DNA of 11,578 nt from Myxococcales bacterium (GTDB lineage: Bacteria; Myxococcota_C; UBA6777). A program made the translations under genes and the position numbers. The DNA lies in assembly GCA_027005175.1 (NCBI GenBank), contig JALTMC010000728.1, forward strand, positions 1 through 11,578. Reading direction: 5' to 3'. The first letter of the stretch is position 1. The number at the start of each line of letters is the position of its first letter. Of this stretch, positions 4,923 to 11,578 are shown piece after piece. The notes under the pieces are model-generated. The model was not told where the DNA came from. It worked only from the letters and a program-made list of their open reading frames with translations, and searched no databases.

Positions 4923-7453
4923 GTGATGCCGATTTCCCTTCTCTTCCTTTGTGGGGGGGGAATACGGACGAAGAGCCGACTCCCGTCGAGGAAGGCCCTC
5001 CTCTTAAGCCTGTGGAAGTCGCACTGGATCTGCCTGTCTTTGATACCTATCACTATGTCTTGCCAGAGCCTCTTGCTGAACGGGCGGCTCTTGGAATGCG
5101 TGTGCTGGTCCCCGTAGGGCGGCGGCGCGTGACTGGCTATATTCTCAGCTTCTCTGCGCCGCCGGAAGACAGTGACTTTCAAATGAAGGAAGTCATCGAT
5201 CTCCTCGATGAACAGCCATTGTTTGATGAGCGACTCCTACGACTCTACCAGTTTCTTGCGAAGTACCTCTTTACTCCCCTCGGTGAGGTCATTCGTGGGG
5301 CTTTACCAGCGGGCATCAATATCGCAAGTCGGCAAAAGGTATCTTTGACCGAGACTGGCGTCTTCGCCCGTGCGAGCGGACTTTTGCGAGGCCCAAAAGG
5401 GATCTTGTTAGAGGCTCTTGAGCCGGAAGAGACCCTCCCCATCCCGATTCTGTTAAAGCGTGTGAAAGGGGGACGGCATTATCACATACACGAGCTGGTG
5501 CGCGATGCCTTTCTCCACCTGAATGACGAGCTGACCAAGCCCAGAATTAAGGCCAAAAAGGAACGTTACTTTCGGATTGTAGAGGGGGCCTCTCTCGCGC
5601 GGCGAGAGTCTCTGCTCAAACGCTCTCGCCAACAACGCGATGTTCATCGGTTGCTCGATAGTAAGGGAGAACTCTCGAGTTCTGAGATTCGACGGATTCT
5701 CGGGCCTTGTTCTCCTGCGATTCGAAGCTTGCTTCGAAAGGGGCTGATCGATGTTGATGAGAGAGAGGTTAGCTCCGATCCTTTTTTTGCATTGCAGGTC
5801 AAGCCTCATGTTAAAAAGCCCAGGCTAACTCCCCTCCAAAAGGATGTGTTGGATGAAGTTCTTCCCCTTGTTGGAGAGCGCAGCTTTCAGTCCTTTTTAC
5901 TCCATGGTGTGACAGGGAGCGGGAAAACCGAAGTGTACCTTCGTGTGATTGAGAAGGTACTACAAGCAGGTCGTCAAGCCATTGTCTTGGTCCCCGAAAT
6001 CGCTTTAACTCCTCAGTTTGTTGGAGTGTTTCGACGCCGATTGGGCGATCGTTTGGCGGTTCTTCACAGTGGACTGACGGAGCGAGAGCGATTTGACCAG
6101 TGGTGGCGCATCCTTCGGCATGAGATCCCGCTTGTGATCGGTGCTCGCTCGGCCATCTTTGCTCCTTTTCTTGATGTCGGTGTGATTATCGTAGACGAGG
6201 AACATGAGACATCCTACAAACAGGATGGAAAATTCCCGTATCATGCTCGCAACCTCGCTTTGGTTCGAGGGAAAGATGCGGAGGCTACGGTGATTCTTGG
6301 CTCTGCAACGCCAGCCTTTGAGAGTTATGCTCACGCCCAAAGTGGGAAGTGGGGTTATCTGGAGTTACCGGACCGAGTGAATCAAAAGCCCATGCCTGCG
6401 ATCGATGTGATTGATATGCGACAGGTCGGTTTTCGCCCTGGTAGTATCTTATCACCCCAACTACAGCAATTGATGGAAGACAACCTATCCCAAGGTGACC
6501 AAACGATCCTCTTGCTCAACCGAAGGGGATACCATGCTTCTGTGCTCTGCCCTGCATGTGGCTATACTTTTCGCTGTGTTCATTGCTCTGTCAGTTTAAC
6601 CCATCATCTCTCTCTTCACGCACTGCTTTGTCATTATTGTGGCTATGCCGAGCCCGAGCCAAAGAGCTGTCCTCAATGTAAAAATGAAGAGATCGAGTTC
6701 TTAGGGCGAGGGACAGAGAAGGTTCATGAGATGCTGCAACAGGTTTTCTCGGGAGCTCGCATTGAACGGATGGACCGGGACACCATTACCGGAAAAAGAG
6801 GCAAATTAGAAAAGCTTGTCGAACGATTTGGCCGACGTGAGATTGATATCTTGCTCGGCACTCAAATGGTGGCCAAAGGTCACGACTTCCCCGGTGTTAC
6901 GTTGGTTGGTGTGTTGTTGGCTGATATGGGGATGAACCTACCTGATTTTCGCAGCGGTGAACGGACCTTTCAATTGTTGATGCAGGTGGCAGGTCGCGCC
7001 GGTCGGGGCGACAAACCGGGACGTGTGGCGATTCAAACCTTTAACCCAGACCATCCAAGTATTCGATTTGTTCAACAGTACAATTATCCTGGTTTTTATG
7101 AAGTGGAGAGCCGAAACCGACAAGAGCTTGGTTATCCTCCTTATGGCTGGCTCGTGGCTCTCCGTTTCGAGGGGCGAGAGCCGGATGAAGTCCGCCGTGT
7201 GGCGGAAGAAATGGGGCAACTTTGCAGTCGGATTTTGCAGTCTGGTACATACCCTGGAGTTGTTTTTTTGGGGCCAACCCCTGCACCCATTGAGCGGATT
7301 AAGAGCAAATTTCGTTGGCATATGCTATTTAAATCAGCAACCCGTCGGACATTGCATGAGATGATCTGGCGGCTGGTGCGTGAAGAGATCCCTCAGCGAC
7401 GTCGCTCGGGAGTGAAGATCTCAATCGACCCTGATCCTGTGCATATGTTATAG
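4919..7453 (+). CDS. priA: Primosomal protein N' (replication restart helicase PriA)
   Basis: 844 aa 3'-to-5' helicase that recognises stalled forks and reloads the replicative helicase. Domains in order: about 30 family-foreign residues; the 3'-end-binding domain (VEVALDLPVFDTYHYVLP, GMRVLVPVGRRR) at about 32-130; a winged-helix region to about 295; helicase core with Walker A GVTGSGKT (330-337), DEEH box (426-429), GSATP (461-465), LLGTQMVAKGHDFPGV (645-660) and QVAGRAGRG (689-697). Eight zinc-ligand cysteines are all present: 544, 547, 553, 556, 571, 574, 584, 587. The C-terminus ends in the usual VDP-like motif (SIDPDPVHML). It is longer than E. coli PriA (732 aa), mainly from the N-terminal extension and linker sequence. 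The ATG overlaps the upstream stop as ATGA, indicating coupled translation. A G8 run lies at 4953-4960 in codons 12-14. Confidence 0.98.
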   Translation: MSDADFPSLPLWGGNTDEEPTPVEEGPPLKPVEVALDLPVFDTYHYVLPEPLAERAALGMRVLVPVGRRRVTGYILSFSAPPEDSDFQMKEVIDLLDEQPLFDERLLRLYQFLAKYLFTPLGEVIRGALPAGINIASRQKVSLTETGVFARASGLLRGPKGILLEALEPEETLPIPILLKRVKGGRHYHIHELVRDAFLHLNDELTKPRIKAKKERYFRIVEGASLARRESLLKRSRQQRDVHRLLDSKGELSSSEIRRILGPCSPAIRSLLRKGLIDVDEREVSSDPFFALQVKPHVKKPRLTPLQKDVLDEVLPLVGERSFQSFLLHGVTGSGKTEVYLRVIEKVLQAGRQAIVLVPEIALTPQFVGVFRRRLGDRLAVLHSGLTERERFDQWWRILRHEIPLVIGARSAIFAPFLDVGVIIVDEEHETSYKQDGKFPYHARNLALVRGKDAEATVILGSATPAFESYAHAQSGKWGYLELPDRVNQKPMPAIDVIDMRQVGFRPGSILSPQLQQLMEDNLSQGDQTILLLNRRGYHASVLCPACGYTFRCVHCSVSLTHHLSLHALLCHYCGYAEPEPKSCPQCKNEEIEFLGRGTEKVHEMLQQVFSGARIERMDRDTITGKRGKLEKLVERFGRREIDILLGTQMVAKGHDFPGVTLVGVLLADMGMNLPDFRSGERTFQLLMQVAGRAGRGDKPGRVAIQTFNPDHPSIRFVQQYNYPGFYEVESRNRQELGYPPYGWLVALRFEGREPDEVRRVAEEMGQLCSRILQSGTYPGVVFLGPTPAPIERIKSKFRWHMLFKSATRRTLHEMIWRLVREEIPQRRRSGVKISIDPDPVHML

Positions 7454-7482
7454 TTCTGTTGAATGACAGTCGTTCAACAGAA
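7454..7482 (+). terminator. Stem-loop immediately after the priA stop codon
   Basis: TTCTGTTGAA at 7454-7463 and TTCAACAGAA at 7473-7482 form a perfect 10-bp stem around a 9-base loop, starting on the first base after TAG. The position fits a transcript 3' end, but there is no T-run after it (GAGGTTC follows), and the stem is AT-rich. It may be a Rho-dependent end's stabilising hairpin or a 3' barrier to RNase rather than an intrinsic terminator. Confidence 0.5.
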
Positions 7483-7549
7483 GAGGTTCTTCTTGGTGAT
7501 CTTTGGGTTCTGACATATGCCTCAACATGGTGAATGAGGTGGAGCAAAA

Positions 7550-9385
7550 ATGAGACAGCAAACCATACTCATATTGGACAGCCAACAGCATCGCGGTGGC
7601 ATTATGGAGCATGGCCTGACCAGTCGGGGATACCATGTGTTTCGAACCACTCGAAGTCGCGAGGCGAGCAAATTACTTCACGTCCTACAACCTCACTTTT
7701 TGGTGGTGGCTTTGGAAGGAGACGGTCGAGATTTTTATCAGAAGGTTGTTCTCACGGATCAAGTTGGAACAGCGCAATGTGTGGTTCTTTCCACTCCTGG
7801 CATTCAGGGCTTACGAGCAAACGACAGTTCTGTGGATATGAGCCTACCCTCTGCCCAACTTCTCGACGAGGTCGTGCTTCACATTCAACAAGGCACAAAG
7901 AAACTAGAACCTGCTCCCGAACAGGATCTTGTTGGGGACAAAACAGTGATGCACCTTCGTCCGTTTGATGCTTCCGCTATGGCAGATTCTCAGGTTGCCC
8001 CGTCTGTACAGACCCCACCTCCTTCGCATATCTCTCAGCCTCCTCTCTCCAAGCACAACGTGAACTCCTCGATTCCTCCTGCCGGTGTGGATAGTCGAGA
8101 GTGGGCGGGAACTCTTGATAAACTCGATGTTGCTCGCATTTTTGCCATACTTGCTCGTCAACAAGCTTCGGGTCGATTGGACCTCTCTCTTGGCAATGAC
8201 CTCCGCAATATCTGGATGGATCGTGGCTCTGTTATTGTGGCTCAATCCACCCAGCCCATCCTTTCTCTGCCGTTGATATTGGTCCAGGATGGATTGCTCC
8301 ATCAGCGGGAAGTTGACATGCATCCAGAGCTTGGATTTCCCGGTGGCGCTCAACTTCTTCTGGACATGGGGAAAATTCAACCTGGCCAGGTGGCAGAGGT
8401 TGAGCGGTGGTACATTGAACAACTGATGTTGTCTTGCTTTCAATGGCGAAAGGGAGGTTTTCACTTTTTTCCTGGGGATACTCCTGGTACTGATCCCAAA
8501 GCTTCATTCCCTCTTGCACCTCTGATCTTACAAGGTGTTCGCGAGGGATATGATTTGGAACACTTGTCTCTCTTGATAGGAGGTGATCGGGTCCCACAGT
8601 GGTTTGCCAATCGTACCCCTGAGAACTTTTTGCCCCTACAAGGGATTGAAAAGCAAATCGTGAATTTAATTGATGGTCATCGGTCTCTTGAGCTGATTCG
8701 AGGAACCATGCGTGTTGAATCCAGGATCTTATACTCTTTGGCTTATGTTTTAATGATTCTCGGTTATATTCGAATGCGGGAGTCTGGCTCAACATCGTAT
8801 CCTACAGGTCATGGCTTGGTTCCAGGAACAGGCTCTGTGTTGATGACTTCTTCTGTGCACTCCAAACCATCAAGTGCTCTGACTTCCACTGTGACTCGGC
8901 CTGCTGCCATGGACCCCGAAGCTCCCATGACACCCGCCGAAGCTGCTTTGCACAATAGCCTCCCACCTGACCAGCCTGCGGTGAGTTACCGCTCTGTTAT
9001 GAACTCACAGCGCTCCAGTGCGCGAGCCTCCATGCAGATCCGACCCGAAAAACAAGTGGGACAGGCTCCTTACCCAGGCACCTCCTCCATCGCTACAAAA
9101 GAGATGGAAGCTGCACGTCAAATGATTGAGCAAAAGTTTGTTCAAATCATGACGGAAAATTATTTTCAAGTCTTGGAACTCACTCCTGAGGCCCTTGAAG
9201 TTGATATCCGAAGATCGTATCAACGCATTAAACATTCGTTTGCGAAGGAGCGTTTCTCCCCGGCGGTTGTCTCCTCAATGGGAACGAAACTCAACGAAAT
9301 CCAACAAGTTTTGGATGAAGCCTATGCTGTTGTCGGGGATTCTCAGTTGCGCTTTCGATACATGAGTAACCTCGCTGATGCATAA
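7550..9385 (+). CDS. Pseudo-receiver / DUF4388 / J-like domain protein
   Basis: 611 aa cytosolic protein. Residues 1-115 look like a response-regulator receiver (QTILILD opening, alternating strands and helices), but the phosphoacceptor position falls in LVVALEGDG, where an Ala at about 54 replaces the expected Asp, so phosphorylation is unlikely. A Pro/Ser linker (about 140-183) leads to a DUF4388 (PatA-type) domain at about 185-410, starting WAGTLDKLDVARIFAILA and including QASGRLDLS and IWMDRGSVIVA. This domain is common in deltaproteobacterial signalling proteins of gliding and gene control. A second Ser/Thr/Pro linker (411-525) precedes a J-like domain (536-608: YFQVLELTPEALEVDIRRSY) without HPD. 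ATG 7550 follows GGAG at 7541-7544. The gene stands alone, 96 bases after priA. Likely a signalling scaffold; partners unknown. Confidence 0.88.
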   Translation: MRQQTILILDSQQHRGGIMEHGLTSRGYHVFRTTRSREASKLLHVLQPHFLVVALEGDGRDFYQKVVLTDQVGTAQCVVLSTPGIQGLRANDSSVDMSLPSAQLLDEVVLHIQQGTKKLEPAPEQDLVGDKTVMHLRPFDASAMADSQVAPSVQTPPPSHISQPPLSKHNVNSSIPPAGVDSREWAGTLDKLDVARIFAILARQQASGRLDLSLGNDLRNIWMDRGSVIVAQSTQPILSLPLILVQDGLLHQREVDMHPELGFPGGAQLLLDMGKIQPGQVAEVERWYIEQLMLSCFQWRKGGFHFFPGDTPGTDPKASFPLAPLILQGVREGYDLEHLSLLIGGDRVPQWFANRTPENFLPLQGIEKQIVNLIDGHRSLELIRGTMRVESRILYSLAYVLMILGYIRMRESGSTSYPTGHGLVPGTGSVLMTSSVHSKPSSALTSTVTRPAAMDPEAPMTPAEAALHNSLPPDQPAVSYRSVMNSQRSSARASMQIRPEKQVGQAPYPGTSSIATKEMEAARQMIEQKFVQIMTENYFQVLELTPEALEVDIRRSYQRIKHSFAKERFSPAVVSSMGTKLNEIQQVLDEAYAVVGDSQLRFRYMSNLADA

Positions 9386-9497
9386 CAGTGTATTCTCTTG
9401 CTCAGGACTACTCCAAGAACCTGGATCTGTTTCTTATTGATGATGTTGTCATCCTCGTCTCGGTGGTAGCCCACATGCCACAGCTCTTTTCAAAACT

Positions 9498-9532
9498 CAG
9501 AACCTCGAACCCAGAACCTCGAACCCAGAACC
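9498..9532 (+). repeat. 14-bp tandem repeat upstream of def
   Basis: CAGAACCTCGAACC occurs at 9498-9511 and 9512-9525 with no mismatch, followed by a half copy CAGAACC at 9526-9532. The array ends 12 bases before the def start codon, so it occupies the region where a 5' leader or promoter would lie. The rest of the 159-base gap (9386-9544) shows no clear promoter or hairpin. Confidence 0.9.
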
Positions 9533-9544
9533 CATGGAAGATTG

Positions 9545-10072
9545 ATGTCTATTTTGAATATTCTGTTGTATCCTCATCCTGTATTGCGATCGAAGTGCAA
9601 GCCTGTTGAAACTTTTGATACAGAGCTTCATCAGCTGTTGGATAATATGGTAGAGACCATGTATGTCGCAAATGGTGTTGGACTCGCAGCCCCTCAAATT
9701 GGTGTTGAGTTACAAGTGACTGTGATTGATACAGGTGATGAAGAGGTTGGGCTGCTTGAGTTAGTCAACCCTACGATTGTGGAACACAGCGGTGAACTTC
9801 AAGCAGGTGAGGAAGGTTGTCTCTCTTTTCCCGAGATATACGCTCCGGTTGAGCGGTATCCTTCTGTTCGTGTGGAGGCTTACAACCGGAAGGGCGAGCT
9901 CTTTTCGGTCGAAGGAGATGAGCTTTTGGCTGTTGCTCTCCAACATGAAATCGATCATTTGCATGGCAAGCTCTTCATCGATTATGTGAACCGGTTTCGA
10001 CAGAATCAAATACGCAAACAGATGAAAAAGCGATACGGTAAGAAAGAGTTGTTTTGGACACCCTCAAATTGA
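9545..10072 (+). CDS. def: Peptide deformylase
   Basis: 175 aa metalloenzyme that removes the formyl group from the N-terminal Met of new proteins at the ribosome. All three family motifs are intact: GVGLAAPQIG (44-53), EGCLSFP with metal-ligand Cys92, and QHEIDHLHG with His134, catalytic Glu135 and His138. Length and motif spacing are standard. ATG 9545 is preferred to the TTG at 9542; GGAAG at 9536-9540 leaves only 4 bases of spacing, short but usable. No fmt gene is adjacent, unlike the common def-fmt pair. The basic C-terminal tail (RQNQIRKQMKKRYGKK) is typical of the family. Confidence 0.98.
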   Translation: MSILNILLYPHPVLRSKCKPVETFDTELHQLLDNMVETMYVANGVGLAAPQIGVELQVTVIDTGDEEVGLLELVNPTIVEHSGELQAGEEGCLSFPEIYAPVERYPSVRVEAYNRKGELFSVEGDELLAVALQHEIDHLHGKLFIDYVNRFRQNQIRKQMKKRYGKKELFWTPSN

Positions 10073-10192
10073 GAATCGCTCTCTTCTTGAGACATCTTAC
10101 CTCCGCAAAAAAGTTGATTCTTCCTATGGAAATAGGTGAACGTAGGTTGGTCGCGTGCCCGCCTTCTGCTTTCTTTCAGGTGGATGAACTTT
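10073..10192 (+). other. Non-coding stretch between def and the 63-bp repeats
   Basis: No gene is supported here. A small hairpin can be drawn (CCTAT 10123-10127 with ATAGG 10132-10136, loop GGAA), too weak to call a terminator. An AGGTGG at 10178-10183 could serve as a ribosome-binding site for the small frame at 10194. No convincing promoter hexamers were found. Confidence 0.5.
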
Positions 10193-10390
10193 GATGGAAC
10201 TAGGTTTTGGTATCACTCCTTATCGAGTCTACAAACGGTGTGATGGACGATCTTCGATGGAACCAGGTTTTGGTATCACTTCGTATCGAGTCTACAAACG
10301 GTATGATGGACGATCTTCGATGGAACCAAGCATTGGCTCACTACCTATAACTTCTTATCGAGTATGTAAACTGTATGATGGGGCGATTGG
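10193..10390 (+). repeat. 63-bp tandem repeat, two near-identical units and one diverged unit
   Basis: Unit 1 (10193-10255) and unit 2 (10256-10318) match at 59 of 63 positions by my count. Unit 3 (10319-10390) is diverged and carries a 9-base insertion (CTCACTACC) after TTGG, making it 72 bases; it shares TATCGAGT, GTAAAC/CTACAAAC-like and TATGATGG blocks. The unit begins GATGGAAC and ends TATGATGGACGATCTTC. The start codons of the downstream outer-membrane gene (ATGATGG at 10375-10381) sit in unit 3 at the spot corresponding to TATGATGG in unit 2, so the array is a duplication of that gene's own leader-plus-start region. Confidence 0.92.
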
Positions 10391-10397
10391 ATTTTAG
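10194..10397 (+). CDS. Hypothetical small repeat protein, possibly not a real gene
   Basis: A 67-aa frame is open through all three repeat units: MELGFGITPYRVYKRCDGRS, then MEPGFGITSYRVYKRYDGRS, then a third copy with a 3-residue insertion (SLP) and ITSYRVCKLYDG. It follows an AGGTGG at 10178-10183 by 10 bases and overlaps the start of the outer-membrane gene by 23 bases in another frame. For: the frame survives a 9-base insertion and third-unit divergence. Against: the codon differences between units 1 and 2 change the amino acid each time, no family is recognised, and units of 63 bases stay open automatically if one unit is open. It may be a translated leader coupling to the next gene, or nothing. 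Confidence 0.25.
   Translation: MELGFGITPYRVYKRCDGRSSMEPGFGITSYRVYKRYDGRSSMEPSIGSLPITSYRVCKLYDGAIGF
10346..10351 (+). promoter_or_regulatory. Candidate -10 element created in the third repeat unit
   Basis: TATAAC lies 23 bases before the outer-membrane gene's ATG at 10375. The matching positions in units 1 and 2 read TATCAC (10211-10216, 10274-10279), so only unit 3 approaches the -10 consensus. No good -35 is seen at the right distance, so this is a weak candidate. Confidence 0.25.
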
Positions 10398-11334
10398 ATT
10401 CTCTCTTTTTTGTGGCATCTTTCTCGGGTGTTTTGTTTTTCTTGTTTCCGGTCAAATCCAGGCTGCTGGAGAGGGCGTCAAGTTTTTGGGAGGTGGAGTT
10501 CCCAGCAGTCCAGCTCCTGAGATCCCTGGAGTCCGGGCCTTGGGAATGGGGAACTCTGGGCTTGCTTTGGCCGACGGACCTGAGTCCTTTTACCTCAACC
10601 CTGCCGGGATGGGATTTATGGACTACTCCTATCTGGAGGCTGGCTTCTACTTTCACCCGAATGCTGACAATCGCGTCTTCAATGTGAGCATTGCTGATGG
10701 CAAAACAAACCCCATGTTGGCTGGCGGCCTTTCTTATTCTTATTATACTGCCGCACGTCCCGATGATGGCAAGTTTCAGAGCATTGCAGGTCATATTATT
10801 CGGGTCGGCTCCGCGTATACCTATAAGAAAATTCTATCTGTTGGTCTTGTTGTCAAATACTTGTATCTGGAGCGACCCTTCTTTACTCCCATCAATGGTG
10901 TTAACCTCGATATTGGTGTGACTTGGCAAATTGTTCCAGGGCTTCGTGTGTCTGCTGTGGGTTATAATCTGATTTACAACGATACAGGGGAGACTCCTAT
11001 TGCCATAGGTCTCGGTGTTGCCTTTGGTGGTCTCAAAAATCTGCCCTTTCGGGCTTCGATTGATTGGGTGATGGATTTCCAGAGTCGATCAAAAATCGCT
11101 CCTGGAGAGTTTGGTCATGAATTGCGAATTGGAGCCGCTTATACGATCGCACGGATCTTTACCATTCGCGGAGGATACCAGTTTGACCAAGCCCGTGATA
11201 TGCACCATCTCTCCTTGGGGTTAGGTTTTAAGTACAAACGCTTTGGCCTCGAAGCTGCCTATCGGCAACAAGTGGGAACCGATGACTCCCTCCTCAACCA
11301 TTTCTTCGGATTTACCGGCTTGCTCTACTTTTAA
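10375..11334 (+). CDS. Outer-membrane beta-barrel protein, PorV/FadL-like hypothetical
   Basis: 319 aa. A signal peptide is clear: MMGRLDFRF, a hydrophobic stretch at about 9-24, and a likely cut after SGQIQA (residue 30). The mature start carries PGVRALGMGNSGLALADGPE and YLNPAGMGF (about 51-81), a motif shared by PorV/UPF0164-like and FadL-like outer-membrane barrels. Alternating amphipathic strands with aromatic ends run to the C-terminus, which closes with LLYF, a Phe-ended barrel signal for BamA assembly. Function unknown: a transport channel or a secretion or attachment partner are both possible. Start is ATG 10375 or the adjacent ATG 10378; neither has a visible Shine-Dalgarno sequence, and both lie inside the third unit of a tandem repeat. 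An overlapping small frame upstream could feed ribosomes by coupling. Confidence 0.82.
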   Translation: MMGRLDFRFSLFCGIFLGCFVFLVSGQIQAAGEGVKFLGGGVPSSPAPEIPGVRALGMGNSGLALADGPESFYLNPAGMGFMDYSYLEAGFYFHPNADNRVFNVSIADGKTNPMLAGGLSYSYYTAARPDDGKFQSIAGHIIRVGSAYTYKKILSVGLVVKYLYLERPFFTPINGVNLDIGVTWQIVPGLRVSAVGYNLIYNDTGETPIAIGLGVAFGGLKNLPFRASIDWVMDFQSRSKIAPGEFGHELRIGAAYTIARIFTIRGGYQFDQARDMHHLSLGLGFKYKRFGLEAAYRQQVGTDDSLLNHFFGFTGLLYF

Positions 11335-11367
11335 TCGATTCTGGATGATTCCAGGCTGAGAACGGTT

Positions 11368-11578
11368 ATGATTCAGGCTTCCAGTTCAAATGTTGATCCA
11401 ATGACAGCTTCGAGTAAGGCGCAGATCGTTCGTGTGATTTGGATTTGTGTCTTGGGAACGGTGATTCTGGGGAGCTGGCTTCGTTGGATCCTGGCCGGTT
11501 CTTCCTTGCCTTCGTTCCTACGCTTTCGCCATCTCAAACACGCTCATACTCACCTTGGATATTACGGTGTCTTGTTTC
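11368..11578 (+). CDS. Partial membrane protein with HAHTHLGYYG motif
   Basis: The first 70 codons of a gene that runs off the window. After a polar N-terminus (MIQASSSNVDPMTASSKAQ) there is one clear membrane segment (IVRVIWICVLGTVILGSWL) and then RFRHLKHAHTHLGYYGVLF, where a second segment seems to begin. His-rich HxHxH motifs at the start of a membrane helix occur in haem- or metal-binding integral membrane proteins related to oxidase or NnrS-like families, but too little is visible to assign it. The frame follows the outer-membrane stop in the same phase with 33 bases between. ATG 11368 has no good ribosome-binding site; ATG 11401 is an in-frame alternative. Confidence 0.6.
   Translation, partial: MIQASSSNVDPMTASSKAQIVRVIWICVLGTVILGSWLRWILAGSSLPSFLRFRHLKHAHTHLGYYGVLF

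Noticed and set aside
7904-8795. Two long minus-strand frames (186 and 187 aa) opposite the DUF4388 gene
   Set aside because: They overlap a plus-strand gene with clear domains, overlap each other, and show no recognisable motif; they are antisense shadows.
10345-10794. 149-aa minus-strand frame over the outer-membrane gene start
   Set aside because: No motif or ribosome-binding site; the plus strand here has a signal peptide and a barrel motif.
11341-11354. CTGGA/TCCAG hairpin after the outer-membrane gene
   Set aside because: Only 5 bp with no T-run, too weak to call a terminator.
1-11578. CRISPR array, tRNA, rRNA, transposon or defence system
   Set aside because: No spaced short palindromic repeats, no tRNA-like or rRNA stretches, no transposase or integrase motifs, and no defence-type nuclease or effector were seen; the repeats present are direct tandem copies without spacers.

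Overview
All supported genes in this window lie on the plus strand, and nothing marks it as a phage, plasmid or island. It reads as a chromosomal segment of a Gram-negative bacterium: it has an ExbB/ExbD pair, a LolA-like exported protein and an outer-membrane beta-barrel protein. A DUF4388-type protein with a receiver-like N-terminus and a degenerate J-like C-terminus, together with a J-like/RodZ-HTH fusion, points to the former Deltaproteobacteria (Myxococcota, Bradymonadota or relatives). That placement is an inference from gene content; no rRNA is present.

Layout. (1) Bases 82-2062 form a tight operon: a soluble J-like/RodZ-HTH protein, an ExbB/TolQ/MotA-type proton-channel subunit and an ExbD/TolR subunit, joined by TGATG and ATGA overlaps. 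(2) Bases 2290-3984 hold a small SCP2 sterol-carrier-like protein and a CoA-transferase family III protein with the alpha-methylacyl-CoA racemase His/Asp pair, separated by 180 bases. (3) Bases 4137-7453 hold a signal-peptide protein resembling LolA-like periplasmic lipid carriers, overlapping the start of priA by 4 bases. Two perfect inverted repeats lie in its leader and a 10-bp stem-loop sits directly after the priA stop. (4) Bases 7550-9385 encode a 611-aa pseudo-receiver/DUF4388/J-like protein. (5) Bases 9545-10072 encode peptide deformylase, preceded by a 14-bp tandem repeat. (6) Bases 10193-10390 carry a tandem repeat of about 63 bp whose third, diverged copy contains the start codon of an outer-membrane beta-barrel gene (10375-11334). 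(7) A truncated membrane-protein gene runs off the right edge.

How the parts relate. Most products are housekeeping or envelope functions: replication restart, N-terminal Met deformylation, proton-motive-force-driven envelope work, lipid handling, and an outer-membrane barrel. I do not see a defence system, CRISPR array, transposase, integrase or biosynthetic cluster. The least ordinary features are the repeat-built leader of the outer-membrane gene, which also carries an open small reading frame overlapping the gene start, and the recurrence of HPD-less J-like domains in two unrelated architectures. In-frame or intergenic tandem duplications also appear at four separate sites.
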